Shown: positions 9,306 to 16,779 of the stretch, one piece after another | Layout: each line of letters begins with the position of its first letter | Numbering within the stretch: position 1 is the first letter of the stretch | Source: CAYMZZ01 sp964395095 | Lineage (GTDB): Bacteria; Bacteroidota; Bacteroidia; Chitinophagales; Chitinophagaceae | NCBI GenBank assembly: GCA_964395095.1 | Contig: CAYMZZ010000012.1 | Coordinates: 62,001 to 126,000 of the forward strand | Direction: 5' to 3' | Length of the DNA: 64,000 nt | Position numbers and translations under genes: made by a program | The notes under the pieces: model-generated | The model's input: the letters and a program-made list of their open reading frames with translations, nothing else | Databases searched by the model: none | Told to the model about the DNA's origin: nothing

Positions 9306-9351
9306 GACAACGTAAATATAGGAAAACTGCTAAACCGTGCGCATATTTGAA

Positions 9352-10104
9352 TCAGGCGGGCTTATCCGTTGCTGGCCGAAAGCGCTTGCTTTGCTCAATC
9401 GCATCCATAAGCTGCTCAAGTATCTCAGCCGTGGAGGCCTCATAGTTAATCTGCAGGGGTGCTTTGAAACGAACCGAAAGTGCGACTCCTCTTTTTCGCA
9501 GTTTCAATCCCTTTTTGCCGAATGCCCGCCAGAATCCGTTGATCACAACGGGTATGACGATTGGTTTGTTTTGCTTTATGATCAGTGCGGTGCCTTTTCG
9601 TCCCGGTGCAAAAGGCGTAGTGGTTCCCTGCGGAAAGGTAATAACCCAGTTATCCGACAAGGCGCGGGATATCTTGCGCGTATCTGAAGGATCCAGCCCT
9701 TTGCGCATTTCATTGGCATTCGCATTCCAGGTACGCTTTACCGTAATGGCGCCCGCCAGTGTAAAGAGACGGCTGATCCAGCTACCCTTCATGGTTTGCT
9801 CGGCCGCTACGTAGTTTACCCGGGTGAAGGGGTTGAGCAGGTAATAAGGAACACCAAGCCGGTCTTTCTTGCCCCATTTTACAGCACAGAAAATATGGAG
9901 AAAGCTGATTACATCCGCAAAATAGGTTTGGTGATTACTGACGAAGAGAACGTTTTCTTTGGGAAGCCCACGCAAGTGCTCCGTTCCCGATACGCGAAAC
10001 TTATTGATGATGGCCAGACCCGGGTAGGATACCAGCCCCACAATAAAATAGACCAACTTTCTGACGAGTTGCCATTTCTTTATCCTCTCTGCAATTGACC
10101 CCAT
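9352..10104 (-). CDS. 1-acyl-sn-glycerol-3-phosphate acyltransferase-like protein
   Basis: A PlsC-family membrane-associated acyltransferase of about 250 residues. It has the NH-x4-D active-site pattern (SNHQTYFADVISF) and the FPQGTTTPF block corresponding to the family's substrate-binding EGTR motif. A hydrophobic N-terminal helix precedes the motif. It probably acylates lysophospholipid in membrane lipid synthesis. ATG at 10104 is preferred to one ten codons upstream. It is separated from rpsA by a strong terminator, so it has its own promoter. Confidence 0.85.
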   Translation of the reverse strand: MGSIAERIKKWQLVRKLVYFIVGLVSYPGLAIINKFRVSGTEHLRGLPKENVLFVSNHQTYFADVISFLHIFCAVKWGKKDRLGVPYYLLNPFTRVNYVAAEQTMKGSWISRLFTLAGAITVKRTWNANANEMRKGLDPSDTRKISRALSDNWVITFPQGTTTPFAPGRKGTALIIKQNKPIVIPVVINGFWRAFGKKGLKLRKRGVALSVRFKAPLQINYEASTAEILEQLMDAIEQSKRFRPATDKPA

Positions 10105-10152
10105 GTGTACGTTTTGTAACCAGACAGATGTCAAATCTACTTAGATACCCAT

Positions 10153-10182
10153 AAAAAAAGCCGCCTCGCGGCGGCTTTTTTT
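10153..10182 (-). terminator. Rho-independent terminator after rpsA
   Basis: A perfect stem AGCCGCC / GGCGGCT with loop TCGC, flanked by seven A on one side and seven T on the other. It lies 17 bases past the rpsA stop and ends the rpsA transcript; by symmetry it would also stop plus-strand reading. Confidence 0.93.
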
Positions 10183-10199
10183 ATAATAGGCTGATAACA

Positions 10200-12116
10200 T
10201 TATTCAGCTTTGCTGCTATCCGTAGATTCGCTGCTGCCACCTTCCAGTTTCTTCTTCAGGTCGGCCAGCACACCCAGGTCACCCAGGGTAGCTTTCTCTA
10301 CTTTATTCTGGATATTCTTCACCGCTTTCTTCGTCTTATCGGCTTCAGTACGGGCTTCTTTTCTCGCTGCTTCTTTTTCTTCTACCTGTCCTTGTTCCCA
10401 GATACGACTATGCGAAAGAACGATACGCTTTTCGTTGCGGTCGAATTCGATCACCATGAACTGCGCAGTTTCATCGGCACCAATGCTCTTACCATCTTCC
10501 TTGTTGAGGTGACGGTTGGGCGCGAAACCTTCCAGTCCGTAAGGCAGTTGAACAATCGCGCCTTTATCGTCGCGCTTGATCACCACACCTTCGTGCAGGC
10601 TGCCGATAGCAAATGTATCCTGCAGTGTATTCCAGGGATCTTCTTCCAGTTGTTTGTGTCCGAGTTGCAGTTTACGGTTATCCTTATCGATACCCATGAT
10701 CACCACATCGATATGAGCGCCCACTTTCGTGTACTCACTGGGGTGATTGAAACGCTTCAGCCAGCTCAGGTCGCTGATATGAATCATACCACCAATGCCG
10801 GGAGCCAGTTCCACAAACACACCGTAGTTGGTGATGTTCTTCACCAGGCCGGTATGACGGCTGCCTTCCGCGAATTTGGTTTCGATTTCATTCCAGGGAT
10901 CGGGCGACAGTTGCTTGATAGAAAGGCTCATCTTGCGGCTGCCTTTATCGAGTGTCACGATCTTGGCTTCGTGCTCATCACCCAGCTTGAAGAATTCCTT
11001 GGCGTTGATAGGCGTATTGGCCCAGGTAATTTCACTTACGTGTACCAGACCTTCCACACCCGGCATTATTTCGAGGAATGCGCCATAGTCTTCGATGTTC
11101 ACCACTTTACCCTTCACTACATTGCCTTCTGAAATATTCTCAGGCAGCACATCCCAGGGATGCGGGGTAAGTTGCTTGAGGCCGAGGCTGATTCGCTTCT
11201 TCTCGTCGTCGAAATCGAGTACTACCACATTCACCTTCTGATCCATCTTGAGTACTTCGCTGGGATGTGAAATACGACCCCATGAAATATCGGTGATATA
11301 GAGCAGACCGTCCAGGCCACCCAGGTCCATAAAAGCACCAAAGTCGGTGATATTCTTTACGGTTCCTTCCAGTACCTGTCCTTTTTCGAGCTTGCTCATG
11401 ATCTCGGCACGTTGTGCTTCGATATCGCTTTCGATAAGCGCCTTATGCGATACTACGGCGTTCTTGATGGTTTCGTTGATCTTCACCACTTTGAACTCCA
11501 TGGTCTTGTTCACGAACTGATCGTAATCCGTTACGGGCTTCACGTCGATCTGTGAACCAGGCAGGAAGGTTTCCATACCAAATACGTCCACAATCAGGCC
11601 GCCTTTGGTTTTGGAGGTAACCGTTCCGGTAATTACTTCGCCGGTTTTGTGTACTTCCACAATACGCTCCCAGGCACGGGTAATACGAGCCTGCTTGCGG
11701 CTGAGGTTCAGGTGACCATCCCGGTCTTCTTTTTCCACGATCATCACTTCCACCTGGTCGCCCACCTTGAGGCCCTGCATGTCGCGGAACTCGTTGAGGG
11801 AAATCAGACCGTCGCTTTTGAAGCCAATGTTGATAACAACATCCGTTTTAGTAAGGCCCACAACGGTACCAAACATCAACTGGCCATCATTCAGCGCCAC
11901 AAAAGTGTTGTCGTACACTTTGTCGTACTTTTCCTTTTCTTCCTGTGTGTAGGAAGCTACATTGCGTTTGTCGACGCTCCAGTCGAAATCGTCGTGCGCG
12001 GTCGCCACCGGCGCCTCAGGTGCAGTTGTTGTCGCTGTAGCCTCAGCCGCGGTATCCGCAGCTCCAGACTCCTGAGCATCAGCGTTTAATTGTTTTTTAA
12101 TGTTATTTTCCAACAT
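10200..12116 (-). CDS. rpsA: 30S ribosomal protein S1
   Basis: Binds mRNA and helps load it on the 30S subunit, which matters in Bacteroidota because Shine-Dalgarno sites are weak. The 638 residues hold an acidic, Ala/Thr-rich N-terminal extension (about 1-75) and six S1 OB-fold repeats at roughly 80-145, 155-225, 245-315, 330-402, 417-490 and 505-575, then a charged lysine-rich tail. Typical repeat motifs are TDFGAFMDLGGLDGLLYITD and EDYGAFLEIMPGVEGLVHVS. It is a single-gene unit with a -7 box upstream and a strong terminator downstream. Confidence 0.97.
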   Translation of the reverse strand: MLENNIKKQLNADAQESGAADTAAEATATTTAPEAPVATAHDDFDWSVDKRNVASYTQEEKEKYDKVYDNTFVALNDGQLMFGTVVGLTKTDVVINIGFKSDGLISLNEFRDMQGLKVGDQVEVMIVEKEDRDGHLNLSRKQARITRAWERIVEVHKTGEVITGTVTSKTKGGLIVDVFGMETFLPGSQIDVKPVTDYDQFVNKTMEFKVVKINETIKNAVVSHKALIESDIEAQRAEIMSKLEKGQVLEGTVKNITDFGAFMDLGGLDGLLYITDISWGRISHPSEVLKMDQKVNVVVLDFDDEKKRISLGLKQLTPHPWDVLPENISEGNVVKGKVVNIEDYGAFLEIMPGVEGLVHVSEITWANTPINAKEFFKLGDEHEAKIVTLDKGSRKMSLSIKQLSPDPWNEIETKFAEGSRHTGLVKNITNYGVFVELAPGIGGMIHISDLSWLKRFNHPSEYTKVGAHIDVVIMGIDKDNRKLQLGHKQLEEDPWNTLQDTFAIGSLHEGVVIKRDDKGAIVQLPYGLEGFAPNRHLNKEDGKSIGADETAQFMVIEFDRNEKRIVLSHSRIWEQGQVEEKEAARKEARTEADKTKKAVKNIQNKVEKATLGDLGVLADLKKKLEGGSSESTDSSKAE

Positions 12117-12148
12117 GATATTATCCCGAAGGTTTTATTTCGGGGCAG

Positions 12149-12156
12149 CAAAGATA
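12149..12156 (-). promoter_or_regulatory. Bacteroidota -7 promoter element for rpsA
   Basis: On the minus strand this reads TATCTTTG, a full match to TAnnTTTG, 32 bases ahead of the rpsA start. No clear TTTG occurs about 20 bases further up. Confidence 0.55.
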
Positions 12157-12257
12157 CATTTAATGCCGGGGAAATGCCGGAAAAAGGAGCAAATTATTTT
12201 CAACCCAACTCATCCCTAAACCATTGATATGCAATCGCTTCAGGAAATATACCGGCC

Positions 12258-12986
12258 CTATTTTACCAGCCTGGGTTCCCGGCCGGTGCTCACCGGCGCC
12301 CTGAACAGCCCCTTTCGAATTCGCGCGGCCCAATAGCCGCCCCCATTTCGTAGCCTTTCCAGGTCGGCATACAGCGAACAGGGAGAGCCGCCCCGACCAA
12401 ATGGGAATGGAAAACGAATATGCGTCAGCGGTAAAGGATGGTCGCCCGCCACCTGGTTGAATATTTCGATGGCATAGTCGTAACAATTGTATTTGTTGAG
12501 GTGATACCGCACGCCGTTGAGGCTACGGATATGGGCCAAAACCGTATCAAACTGCGCGGCCGTCAATTCCTGCTCGATAGCCATATCATATCCGCGCATA
12601 CTATTATCCTTAATACGACTCCGAACTTTCCTGACAAATAAGGAGGGCAACCCCTTCCAGGGATAGAAACCAAAGACCTTCTGAATGGTATCGCCACTAT
12701 GGAGAAATTTCTGCAGAATAAAAAACACATGGCCTGTTTCCTGCCGATAAGTGGGCCGGTTCGGGCGGTTGTTGTCGGGAACATCTGCACATAGAATCAT
12801 CTTCCATGCCCTGGCTCCTTCGGTGGTATCAAAAACGGATAGATAAGCCGGAAAAGATACATTAAGCGCCGGGAAGGCCGCATCAAGCCGATCCTCCTCC
12901 GTCTGGGCATCCTTCTGCGACCAGGTACTGGTGAATGGGAAAAGAGCGAGAAGGAAGAAAGACGCTATAATTCGCCAATGAAGCAA
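12258..12986 (-). CDS. Secreted protein of unknown function with an N-C-x-DYA motif
   Basis: A protein of about 242 residues. The N-terminus (IIASFFLLALFPFTSTWSQ) is a signal peptide, so it acts outside the cytoplasm. The centre has TGHVFFILQK and later YHLNKYNCYDYAIEIFNQVAG, a Cys in an NCxDYA setting reminiscent of papain-like folds such as NlpC/P60 or DUF4105, with a possible partner His in GHVFF. This resemblance is weak. No ATG is available; TTG at 12984-12986 is the best start, lying just behind a heptad repeat array that fills the upstream gap. Confidence 0.6.
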   Translation of the reverse strand: MLHWRIIASFFLLALFPFTSTWSQKDAQTEEDRLDAAFPALNVSFPAYLSVFDTTEGARAWKMILCADVPDNNRPNRPTYRQETGHVFFILQKFLHSGDTIQKVFGFYPWKGLPSLFVRKVRSRIKDNSMRGYDMAIEQELTAAQFDTVLAHIRSLNGVRYHLNKYNCYDYAIEIFNQVAGDHPLPLTHIRFPFPFGRGGSPCSLYADLERLRNGGGYWAARIRKGLFRAPVSTGREPRLVK

Positions 12987-12993
12987 CTTTTTG

Positions 12994-13210
12994 GGTTTTA
13001 CGTTATACGTTTTACGTTATACGTTCTTCAGGGCATGGACTATATAGATTTGACGGAATAAATATAGTATCTTTTGAAATTTGTGTACATTAGTTTCCAT
13101 AATCAGGATAGTTTGATAACTTTTTTCACAAAACACTCCGGAATCAAAAATCAATATATCCCAAACCACCCAACGTCCTACCTGATACGTACAACGTAAG
13201 ACGTAAAACT
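12994..13210. repeat. Inverted heptad-repeat pair (word ACGTTAT)
   Basis: In the gap between two divergent genes. The left arm (12994-13034) is built of heptads ACGTTAT, ACGTTTT, ACGTTAT, ACGTTCT. The right arm (about 13171-13210) contains the imperfect inverse, ACGTACA ACGTAAG ACGTAAA. The 140 bases between the arms are A/T-rich and show no gene. The same architecture with other words recurs across the window. Confidence 0.75.
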
Positions 13211-13224
13211 TAATACCGCTTCCC

Positions 13225-14193
13225 TTGCTTTATTTCCTACTCCGCATATATGTCCGTCTCGCTATGAAGATCTTTTGCCCAAAGATCATACTGAGTCACC
13301 CGGAGCAACTGCATGCCCGCGGCCCCTTGTTGCTGGCGGCGAACCATCCCAATTCCTTTCTCGACGCCATCATTCTGGATGCGCTCTTTGCCAGACCCGT
13401 ATGGTCATTGGCAAGGGGCGATGTTTTTCGAAACAAGTGGATCGGAAAGATTCTTTTTCGCTTAAAAATCCTTCCCGTATATCGCGTATCGGAAGGAGTG
13501 GAAAATCTTCAGGACAATTATTCCACCTTTGATCAGTGCCTGGAACTTTTTCGTCGCGAAGGGATCGTCCTGATCTTTAGTGAGGGGCGCTGCATCAATG
13601 AATGGAAGCTTCGTCCACTCAAAAAAGGTACCGCCCGGCTGGCTATCAGTTGCTGGGAAAATCAAATACCCCTTCGGGTATTGCCGGTTGGCATCAACTA
13701 CAGCTCGTTCAAGCGTTTTGGGAAAGTGATGCGGATATCGTTCGGCGAACAAATTGATGCTGGCGTATGGAATGGATCGGATTCCGAAGGTCAGCGCCTG
13801 CTTCGCTTCAACCAGGCATTACAATCGCAATTGGAAAGCCTGGTGCTGACGATTGAGCCGAACGATAGAATCTCCCTGCAAAAGCATTTTCACTTTCCCC
13901 TTCCGGCATGGAAGAAATTTCTGCTGGCGATCCCCGCCATCACAGGCTTTCTGTTGCACGCCCCCTTGTACTATGCCGCCCGCGGCATCACCCGAGCGGT
14001 AGCCAGAAATAGCGATCATTACGACAGCATCCTGGTGGGCCTGCTCCTCGTTGCGTATCCGGCATATATTTTCCTGCTGATGCTAATTGCCTGGCTAATT
14101 GTGCCCGGCATATGGGTGTGGGGAATGCTGATATTGTTGCCGTTTACGGCATGGGCGGCAATGCAGGTAGTGGGAGTAGGAAGAAGAGAGTAG
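13225..14193 (+). CDS. PlsC-family acyltransferase with C-terminal membrane segments
   Basis: A 322-residue lysophospholipid acyltransferase-like protein. The catalytic NH-x4-D pattern is ANHPNSFLDAII (about residues 48-58), and FSEGRCINEWKLRPLKKGTARLA is the second conserved block. Two hydrophobic segments near the C-terminus (about 255-310) anchor it in the membrane. The start is TTG at 13225, since no in-frame ATG follows the upstream stop before 13264 and the hydrophobic start LYFLLRIYVRLAMKIF looks genuine. The last codons (GVGRRE-stop) and the TAG are made of heptad repeat sequence. Confidence 0.85.
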   Translation: MLYFLLRIYVRLAMKIFCPKIILSHPEQLHARGPLLLAANHPNSFLDAIILDALFARPVWSLARGDVFRNKWIGKILFRLKILPVYRVSEGVENLQDNYSTFDQCLELFRREGIVLIFSEGRCINEWKLRPLKKGTARLAISCWENQIPLRVLPVGINYSSFKRFGKVMRISFGEQIDAGVWNGSDSEGQRLLRFNQALQSQLESLVLTIEPNDRISLQKHFHFPLPAWKKFLLAIPAITGFLLHAPLYYAARGITRAVARNSDHYDSILVGLLLVAYPAYIFLLMLIAWLIVPGIWVWGMLILLPFTAWAAMQVVGVGRRE

Positions 14194-14220
14194 GGAGTAG
14201 GGAGTAGAGAGTAGGGATTT
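14172..14220. repeat. Heptad array GGGAGTA, left arm
   Basis: Six consecutive 7-base units of the type GGGAGTA / GAGAGTA / GGAAGAA, then GGGATTT. The array starts inside the acyltransferase gene and supplies its last codons and the TAG stop. Its inverse stands at 14508-14563. Right after it (14217-14243) are octad-like words GGAATTTG. Confidence 0.9.
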
Positions 14221-14388
14221 AGGAATTTGGGAATTTGGAATCCATGCAAAATTTCCATATCGAGAACGCTAAATCCTTACAAGATCCGCAAGGTGCATAA
14301 GTATACTCCGAAGGTTTCTTTAATTGTCGTGTCATAAATTAAATTGACAGTTTTGCGGCAAACATTTATCTGCGCTCATTTGCGTAAC

Positions 14389-14473
14389 AATCTGCGCTTA
14401 TCTGCGGGAAAACTCTCCTGAACTATGAAGCTGATTAAAGTGCTGAAGCAGTTCCCGCAGATAAGCGCAGATT
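14389..14473. repeat. Perfect 22-base inverted repeat, TCTGCG words
   Basis: 14389-14410 and 14452-14473 are exact inverse copies over 22 bases, separated by 41 bases. Both arms are built from repeated TCTGCG words; related degenerate copies flank them (14365-14388 and 14474-14496). It is nested inside the outer GGGAGTA/TACTCCC pair. There is no T-run, so it is not a simple terminator. No coding sequence is seen between 14194 and 14541. Confidence 0.85.
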
Positions 14474-14507
14474 TATCCGCAGATTTTCGCAGATGCTATC
14501 TATTAAA

Positions 14508-14563
14508 TACTTCCTACTCCCTACTTCCTACTCCCTACTTCCTACTCCCTACTTCCTACTCCC
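14508..14563. repeat. Four exact 14-base units (eight heptads), right arm
   Basis: TACTTCCTACTCCC is repeated four times without change (14508-14521, 14522-14535, 14536-14549, 14550-14563). It is the inverse of the GGGAGTA array at 14172-14220. The array enters the 3' end of the minus-strand flavoprotein gene and provides its stop codon and last five or so codons. Confidence 0.95.
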
Positions 14564-15774
14564 TTCGCTGCCAAATACCCACTCGTCCAGGCATGCTGAA
14601 AATTAAATCCCCCGGTAATGCCATCCACATCCATCACTTCGCCGGCAAAATATAATCCCGGATGCTTGCGGCTTTGCATGGATTGGTGATCGATTTCGGA
14701 CAGCGATACCCCTCCTGCTGTAACGAATTCCTCTTTGAATGTGGTTTTCCCTTTTACCTCAAAACCGGAAAATAGCAGGGCCCTGATCAACGCCTGCATC
14801 TCTTTTCCCGAAAGATCGGCCCAACGCTTGCTGGGTGCGACATGTACCTGCGACTGCAGTAGAAAATCCCAAAGCCGCTGCGGAAGGGCAAATGGATTTT
14901 TAGCCTGAACCATCTGCCGGCCGGCCTGTAAACGGTAGGTTTCGAAAAAATCGCGAAGCGATGCTTCGTTGTGCTCCGGCACCCAATTTACCTGTATATC
15001 GAAATGATAGTTTTTCTCCGCCAGTATCCGTGCTCCCCAGGCACTGAGTTTGAGAATGGCCGGTCCACTCATCCCCCAATGCGTAATCAGTAATGGACCT
15101 TCCGATTCCAGTTTGGTGCCCGTCACTTTTGCCCGCACCTGTTCTACGGCTATCCCCATCAGTCGGGTGATGGGATTGCCCGGCATATTGAACGTGAACA
15201 GGGATGGAACGGAGGGAACTAATGTGTGCGAAAGATGCTTGAACAGGCTGGCCATGGAAGGCTTGTTCATTCCACCCATGGCCAGGCACACGCGCTTAGC
15301 CCGGAATGATCGTCCCGAAGCAGCCGATAGTTCCCATTCGCCATCGACCGGTCTTAGTTCCACCAGGTCCTGGTTAAGCATTATGGATACCTGGTATTTC
15401 GAGGCTTCCTGGAGCAGGCATTGTACGATGGTGGATGACTGGTTGCTTACCGGGAACATGCGACCGTCGGCTTCTGCATGGAGCTCCACACCCCTTTCCC
15501 GAAACCAGTCAATGGTATCAGTAGTAAAAAAATGATGAAATGCTTTTCGAAGAAAATTGCCGCCGCGGGGATAATGGCGGACCATGGTATCAATATCAAA
15601 GCAGGCGTGGGTCACATTGCAGCGGCCTCCGCCACTCACCGATACTTTACTGAGCAGCTTTCCGCTTTTTTCGAGTAAGCCTATCTTCCAGCCGGGACGC
15701 ATGCGGGCGGCATTGACCGCACAAAAAAAACCCGCGGCACCACCGCCCACTACCAGGAGATCCCATTTTTCCAT
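14542..15774 (-). CDS. NAD(P)/FAD-dependent oxidoreductase (HI0933/YhiN-like flavoprotein)
   Basis: A 410-residue flavoprotein of unknown substrate. The N-terminal FAD site is LLVVGGGAAGFFCAVNAA, followed by LLEKSGKLLSKVSVSGGGRCNVTH, the hallmark of the family. Near the C-terminus, GLYFAGEVMDVDGITGGFNFQHAWTSGYLAA is the conserved second FAD-binding block. ATG at 15774 is preferred to a TTG overlapping the map stop. It follows map by 23 bases and is probably co-transcribed. The final GVGSRE-stop is encoded by the tandem repeat, like the end of the unrelated gene facing it. Confidence 0.92.
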   Translation of the reverse strand: MEKWDLLVVGGGAAGFFCAVNAARMRPGWKIGLLEKSGKLLSKVSVSGGGRCNVTHACFDIDTMVRHYPRGGNFLRKAFHHFFTTDTIDWFRERGVELHAEADGRMFPVSNQSSTIVQCLLQEASKYQVSIMLNQDLVELRPVDGEWELSAASGRSFRAKRVCLAMGGMNKPSMASLFKHLSHTLVPSVPSLFTFNMPGNPITRLMGIAVEQVRAKVTGTKLESEGPLLITHWGMSGPAILKLSAWGARILAEKNYHFDIQVNWVPEHNEASLRDFFETYRLQAGRQMVQAKNPFALPQRLWDFLLQSQVHVAPSKRWADLSGKEMQALIRALLFSGFEVKGKTTFKEEFVTAGGVSLSEIDHQSMQSRKHPGLYFAGEVMDVDGITGGFNFQHAWTSGYLAAKGVGSRE

Positions 15775-15797
15775 GTTGTTGATTTCGACAATAGGGC

Positions 15798-16622
15798 TCA
15801 ACCTTGCAATGGCACCAGCGCATTGTCGGCTACTACCAGGTGAGGATTGGCAGCTTCGGCCGCTTCAATGGGCGCGTAGTTCGACAAAATATCGGCCTTG
15901 TTTTTCCGCACCGCCACATCATGCTCAAAGTGCACCGACACTTTACCATCGCGAGTGCGCACCGTCCATTGATCGCTTTCTGTATATACTTCGCGGCTTC
16001 CCAGGTTAATCATGGGCTCAATGGCCAGTACCATGCCTTCTTTCAACTTCACGCCGGTGCCCCTTTTACCATAATTGGGCACCTGGGGATCCTCGTGCAG
16101 GCTCTCACCCAGTCCGTGACCCACCAGCTCGCGCACCACGCCATAGCCATTCTTTTTTTCGGTATGTTCCTGTATCGCATAGGCGATATCACCCATCCGG
16201 TTACCGGCAACGGCCTTTTCAATACCCTTGTATAAGGCTTCCTTGGTTACTTTAATCAGTTGCAGGGCTTCCACACCCGGATCGCCGATGGCGAAGGTAT
16301 AGGCATGATCACCATGCCATCCGTCGAGGATCAATCCAACGTCAACGGTAATAATATCCCCCTCGTTCAGTTCATTCTTATTGGGAAAACCGTGTACTAC
16401 CACATCATTTACGGAAATACAGGAATTGAAAGGATAGCCATTATAATTCAGAAAGGAAGGGATTGCCTTGTGATCGCGGATATACTGTCCAATAAACACG
16501 TCCAGCTCCAACGTAGTGATGCCCGGACGCAGCATTTTGGCCACTTCGGTTAGGGTCTGGCTAACCAGCAGTGCGCTGGACCGCATTTTTTCAATCTGCT
16601 CAGGAGACTTACAAATTACCAT
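15798..16622 (-). CDS. map: Methionine aminopeptidase, type I
   Basis: Removes the initiator methionine from new proteins. A 274-residue pita-bread fold enzyme with metal ligands visible in ITVDVGLILDGWHGDHAYTFAIG (two Asp), GHGLGESLHEDPQVPNYG (His), MVLAIEPMI (Glu) and SVHFEHDVAV (Glu). The C-terminus is about 20 residues longer than the short bacterial forms. The start ATG at 16622 gives ICKSPEQIEKMR, as in homologues. In many genomes map is fused to the secY operon; here a terminator and a repeat array separate them. Confidence 0.96.
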   Translation of the reverse strand: MVICKSPEQIEKMRSSALLVSQTLTEVAKMLRPGITTLELDVFIGQYIRDHKAIPSFLNYNGYPFNSCISVNDVVVHGFPNKNELNEGDIITVDVGLILDGWHGDHAYTFAIGDPGVEALQLIKVTKEALYKGIEKAVAGNRMGDIAYAIQEHTEKKNGYGVVRELVGHGLGESLHEDPQVPNYGKRGTGVKLKEGMVLAIEPMINLGSREVYTESDQWTVRTRDGKVSVHFEHDVAVRKNKADILSNYAPIEAAEAANPHLVVADNALVPLQG

Positions 16623-16628
16623 AGTTGG

Positions 16629-16636
16629 CAAAATTA
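16629..16636 (-). promoter_or_regulatory. Candidate -7 promoter element for map
   Basis: Minus strand TAATTTTG, matching TAnnTTTG, six bases ahead of the map ATG. It supports separate transcription of map and the flavoprotein gene. No TTTG at -33 was found. Confidence 0.4.
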
Positions 16637-16655
16637 CGAGGAAAAGACGGAACGA

Positions 16656-16701
16656 GGGAATTTGGGGATTTGGGAATTTGAGGATTTGGGGATTGGGGGG
16701 G
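16656..16701. repeat. Octad array GGGAATTT / GGGGATTT
   Basis: Five to six tandem 8-base units (GGGAATTT, GGGGATTT, GGGAATTT, GAGGATTT, GGGGATTG) between the secY terminator and the map promoter. No inverse arm stands nearby. The same word recurs at 14217-14243, 58443-58466 and 58956-58992. Confidence 0.85.
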
Positions 16702-16724
16702 TACTTGTTGGCTCCATCACAAGC

Positions 16725-16752
16725 AAAAGACCCCGGTTATGCGGGGTCTTTT
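16725..16752 (-). terminator. Rho-independent terminator of the S10-spc-secY operon
   Basis: Stem AAAAGACCCCG / CGGGGTCTTTT with a six-base loop, 28 bases after the secY stop. It is the first strong terminator downstream of rpsJ, so the ribosomal operon seems to run about 12.4 kb to this point. Confidence 0.9.
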
Positions 16753-16779
16753 GGTATAAAGCGATTAAGCTGTTCTTTT

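Noticed and set aside
11649..12089. Plus-strand frames opposite rpsA
   Set aside because: They lie fully inside the conserved S1 gene in antisense, without promoter or family resemblance.
12994..13210. Inverted repeats as ends of an insertion sequence or MITE
   Set aside because: No transposase, no target-site duplication and no defined outer ends were seen. The arms are tandem words with variable sequence.
14389..14473. The 22-base inverted repeat as a transcription terminator
   Set aside because: The loop is 41 bases and no T-run follows on either strand.
14508..14563. Tandem units that could be taken for a CRISPR array
   Set aside because: The units are contiguous 7- or 14-base words with no spacers and no cas genes nearby.
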